Assembly (NCBI GenBank): GCA_003222385.1
Contig: QHVV01000004.1
Coordinates: forward strand, 48,277-87,415
Reading direction: 5' to 3'
Length of the DNA stretch: 39,139 nt
Origin: Acidobacteriota bacterium
Lineage (GTDB): Bacteria; Acidobacteriota; Thermoanaerobaculia; UBA5066; Gp7-AA6
Of this stretch, positions 38,237-39,139 are shown in pieces. The position numbers and the translations under genes were made by a program. Each line of letters starts with the position of its first letter. Position 1 is the first letter of the stretch. The notes beneath the pieces were generated by a model, which worked only from the letters and a program-made list of their open reading frames with translations, ran no database searches and was not told the DNA's origin.

Positions 38237-38794
38237 CTAACTGGCGCGTCTTGCGGTTTCGACTTCCCGTGTCTCGAGCAGCTCGTCGAAGAGCGAGCGG
38301 TAGTGCACGACCGCCTTCCGCAGGTCTTCCGTGGTGGCGGCGTTTCGCTCGCTGCGGGTCGCGATGTCGTGCGCAGCGCGGTAGTTGGTCACGAGGTACG
38401 GGTGCTCCACCGAAATGTCCGCGGCGCGGGTTTCGAAGTCGGCCACGGGGTAGCCCCGCGCGGTCATGACCTCCTTGACGAGCCGATTCGCCTCGGAGAC
38501 CGCGCCCTTTGGATCGTCGACGAAGCGCGCCTGGAGAGCCGTCCACGCGTCCGAAAAGCGCTGTCGCTCGGCGGCCGGCAGAACCCGGAGCTCCAGCTTC
38601 TTCACCCTCTTTTCGCGGGCGGCGAGCTCAGCCTCCGCCTTGCGAGCATCCCCTTTTTCGCGGAGAAGACGGTCGTATTCCGGCCCGAAATGCTGCTTCA
38701 GGTCCCGGCTCCGGCGCTTCATCGCGCCCAGCACCAGGAACCCGACGACGACCACGGCGACGACGACGAGCGCGATCAACAGCGTCTGGTTCAT
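38237..38794 (-). CDS. Membrane-anchored protein with the same C-terminal domain as its neighbour
   Basis: The protein has 185 aa. Residues 5-24 (LLIALVVVAVVVVGFLVLGA) form one transmembrane helix, followed by a charged coiled-coil (about 40-75) and a C-terminal helical domain with WTALQARFVDDPKGAVSEANRLV and TTEDLRKAVVHYRSLFDELL. I recall unnamed proteins with this ending in soil bacteria; function unknown. ATG at 38792-38794 has GGGGGTG upstream. It is divergent from the radical SAM gene, with a 70-nt gap. Confidence 0.7.
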   Translation of the reverse strand: MNQTLLIALVVVAVVVVGFLVLGAMKRRSRDLKQHFGPEYDRLLREKGDARKAEAELAAREKRVKKLELRVLPAAERQRFSDAWTALQARFVDDPKGAVSEANRLVKEVMTARGYPVADFETRAADISVEHPYLVTNYRAAHDIATRSERNAATTEDLRKAVVHYRSLFDELLETREVETARRAS

Positions 38795-38864
38795 GTGACA
38801 CCCCCGAGGAAAGTTTTCCCGAAGGGATCGGTGCAAGCGGGATACCATCGAAACGAGCCTGCCC

Positions 38865-39139
38865 GTGACCTCTCTTCGGGTCATCATCGTGAAGCCGAGC
38901 AAGTACGACGAGCACGGCTTTGTCGAGCGCTTCCGGCGCGGTTTCATGCCGAACTCGACCGTGCCCTACATCGCGAGCATGACGCCCCGCGAGCCTCGGG
39001 AGACGCGCTGCGAAGTCCACGCCGTCGACGAGTACGTCCAGACCGATCTGGACTACCTCTCTCTCTTCGAGGCGGAGCGCGGGCGCGAAACGCTGGTCGC
39101 CCTCGTAGGAGTCCAGAGCCACCAGCTCCATCGGGCGCT
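38865..39139 (+). CDS. B12-binding radical SAM-type protein, N-terminal fragment
   Basis: The frame is open from GTG at 38865 to the right edge (about 91 codons). LRVIIVKPSKYDEHGFVERFRRGFMPNST at the start (read in two parts), VPYIASMTP, VDEYVQTDLDYL and ALVGVQSHQLHR match the cobalamin-binding-like N-terminal domain of a large radical SAM group. The CxxxCxxC cluster motif would lie beyond the window, so the radical SAM part is inferred. No clear Shine-Dalgarno precedes the GTG. Confidence 0.65.
   Translation, partial: MTSLRVIIVKPSKYDEHGFVERFRRGFMPNSTVPYIASMTPREPRETRCEVHAVDEYVQTDLDYLSLFEAERGRETLVALVGVQSHQLHRA

Overview
The window is a GC-rich, gene-dense bacterial chromosome segment with GTG and TTG starts and many 1-4 nt gene overlaps. 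Gene content (SUF-type Fe-S assembly with SufU and SufT, DUF885 peptidase, S9 peptidase, GlgC/GlgA, lipase-maturation-factor-like protein, DHA2 exporter) fits a soil or sediment heterotroph such as an Acidobacteriota-like lineage. That placement is inference; no rRNA or other phylogenetic marker was found. No tRNA, rRNA, insertion sequence, prophage or CRISPR array was seen.

Region 1 (1-8.8 kb) carries purine catabolism: the 3' end of a urate oxidase gene on the + strand, coupled to an NmrA-like oxidoreductase, then a small unknown protein and a DHA2 exporter with a fused MarR-like domain. Opposite lies a compact operon for a three-subunit xanthine dehydrogenase (Mo, 2Fe-2S and FAD subunits) plus an HpcH/HpaI-fold lyase. 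A solo-looking PIN toxin with a very short upstream partner follows.

Region 2 (8.8-17.1 kb, - strand) is a six-gene operon for reductive pyrimidine breakdown, transcribed as mmsA-like dehydrogenase, beta-ureidopropionase, dihydropyrimidinase, class III aminotransferase, PreA-like reductase and a secreted S9 peptidase. Together these could take uracil or thymine through dihydropyrimidine, ureido acid and beta-amino acid to the semialdehyde and an acyl-CoA. The dihydropyrimidinase gene is frameshifted as read here, and PreA lacks its ferredoxin-like tail and has no PreT neighbour. A yeast-type cytosine deaminase at 19.2 kb could feed uracil into this route.

Region 3 (17.3-25.6 kb) holds an RRM RNA-binding protein, a small unknown, a fatty-acid desaturase, the cytosine deaminase, another small unknown, the glycogen pair glgA-glgC, a DUF885 metallopeptidase behind a long leader, and a LEA14-type protein.

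Region 4 (25.5-33.2 kb, - strand) is a sufBCDSUT operon followed by an Rrf2-family regulator with three clustered cysteines, a bacterial lysyl oxidase and a BamE-like membrane protein. Region 5 (33.2-39.1 kb) has a DCC-thioredoxin/lipase maturation factor fusion, a Phd/RelE-type toxin-antitoxin pair with a palindromic operator over its -10 box, an aconitase/isopropylmalate-isomerase-like enzyme with the swivel domain at its N terminus, two tandem paralogous small proteins, and the 5' end of a probable B12-binding radical SAM gene running off the window.
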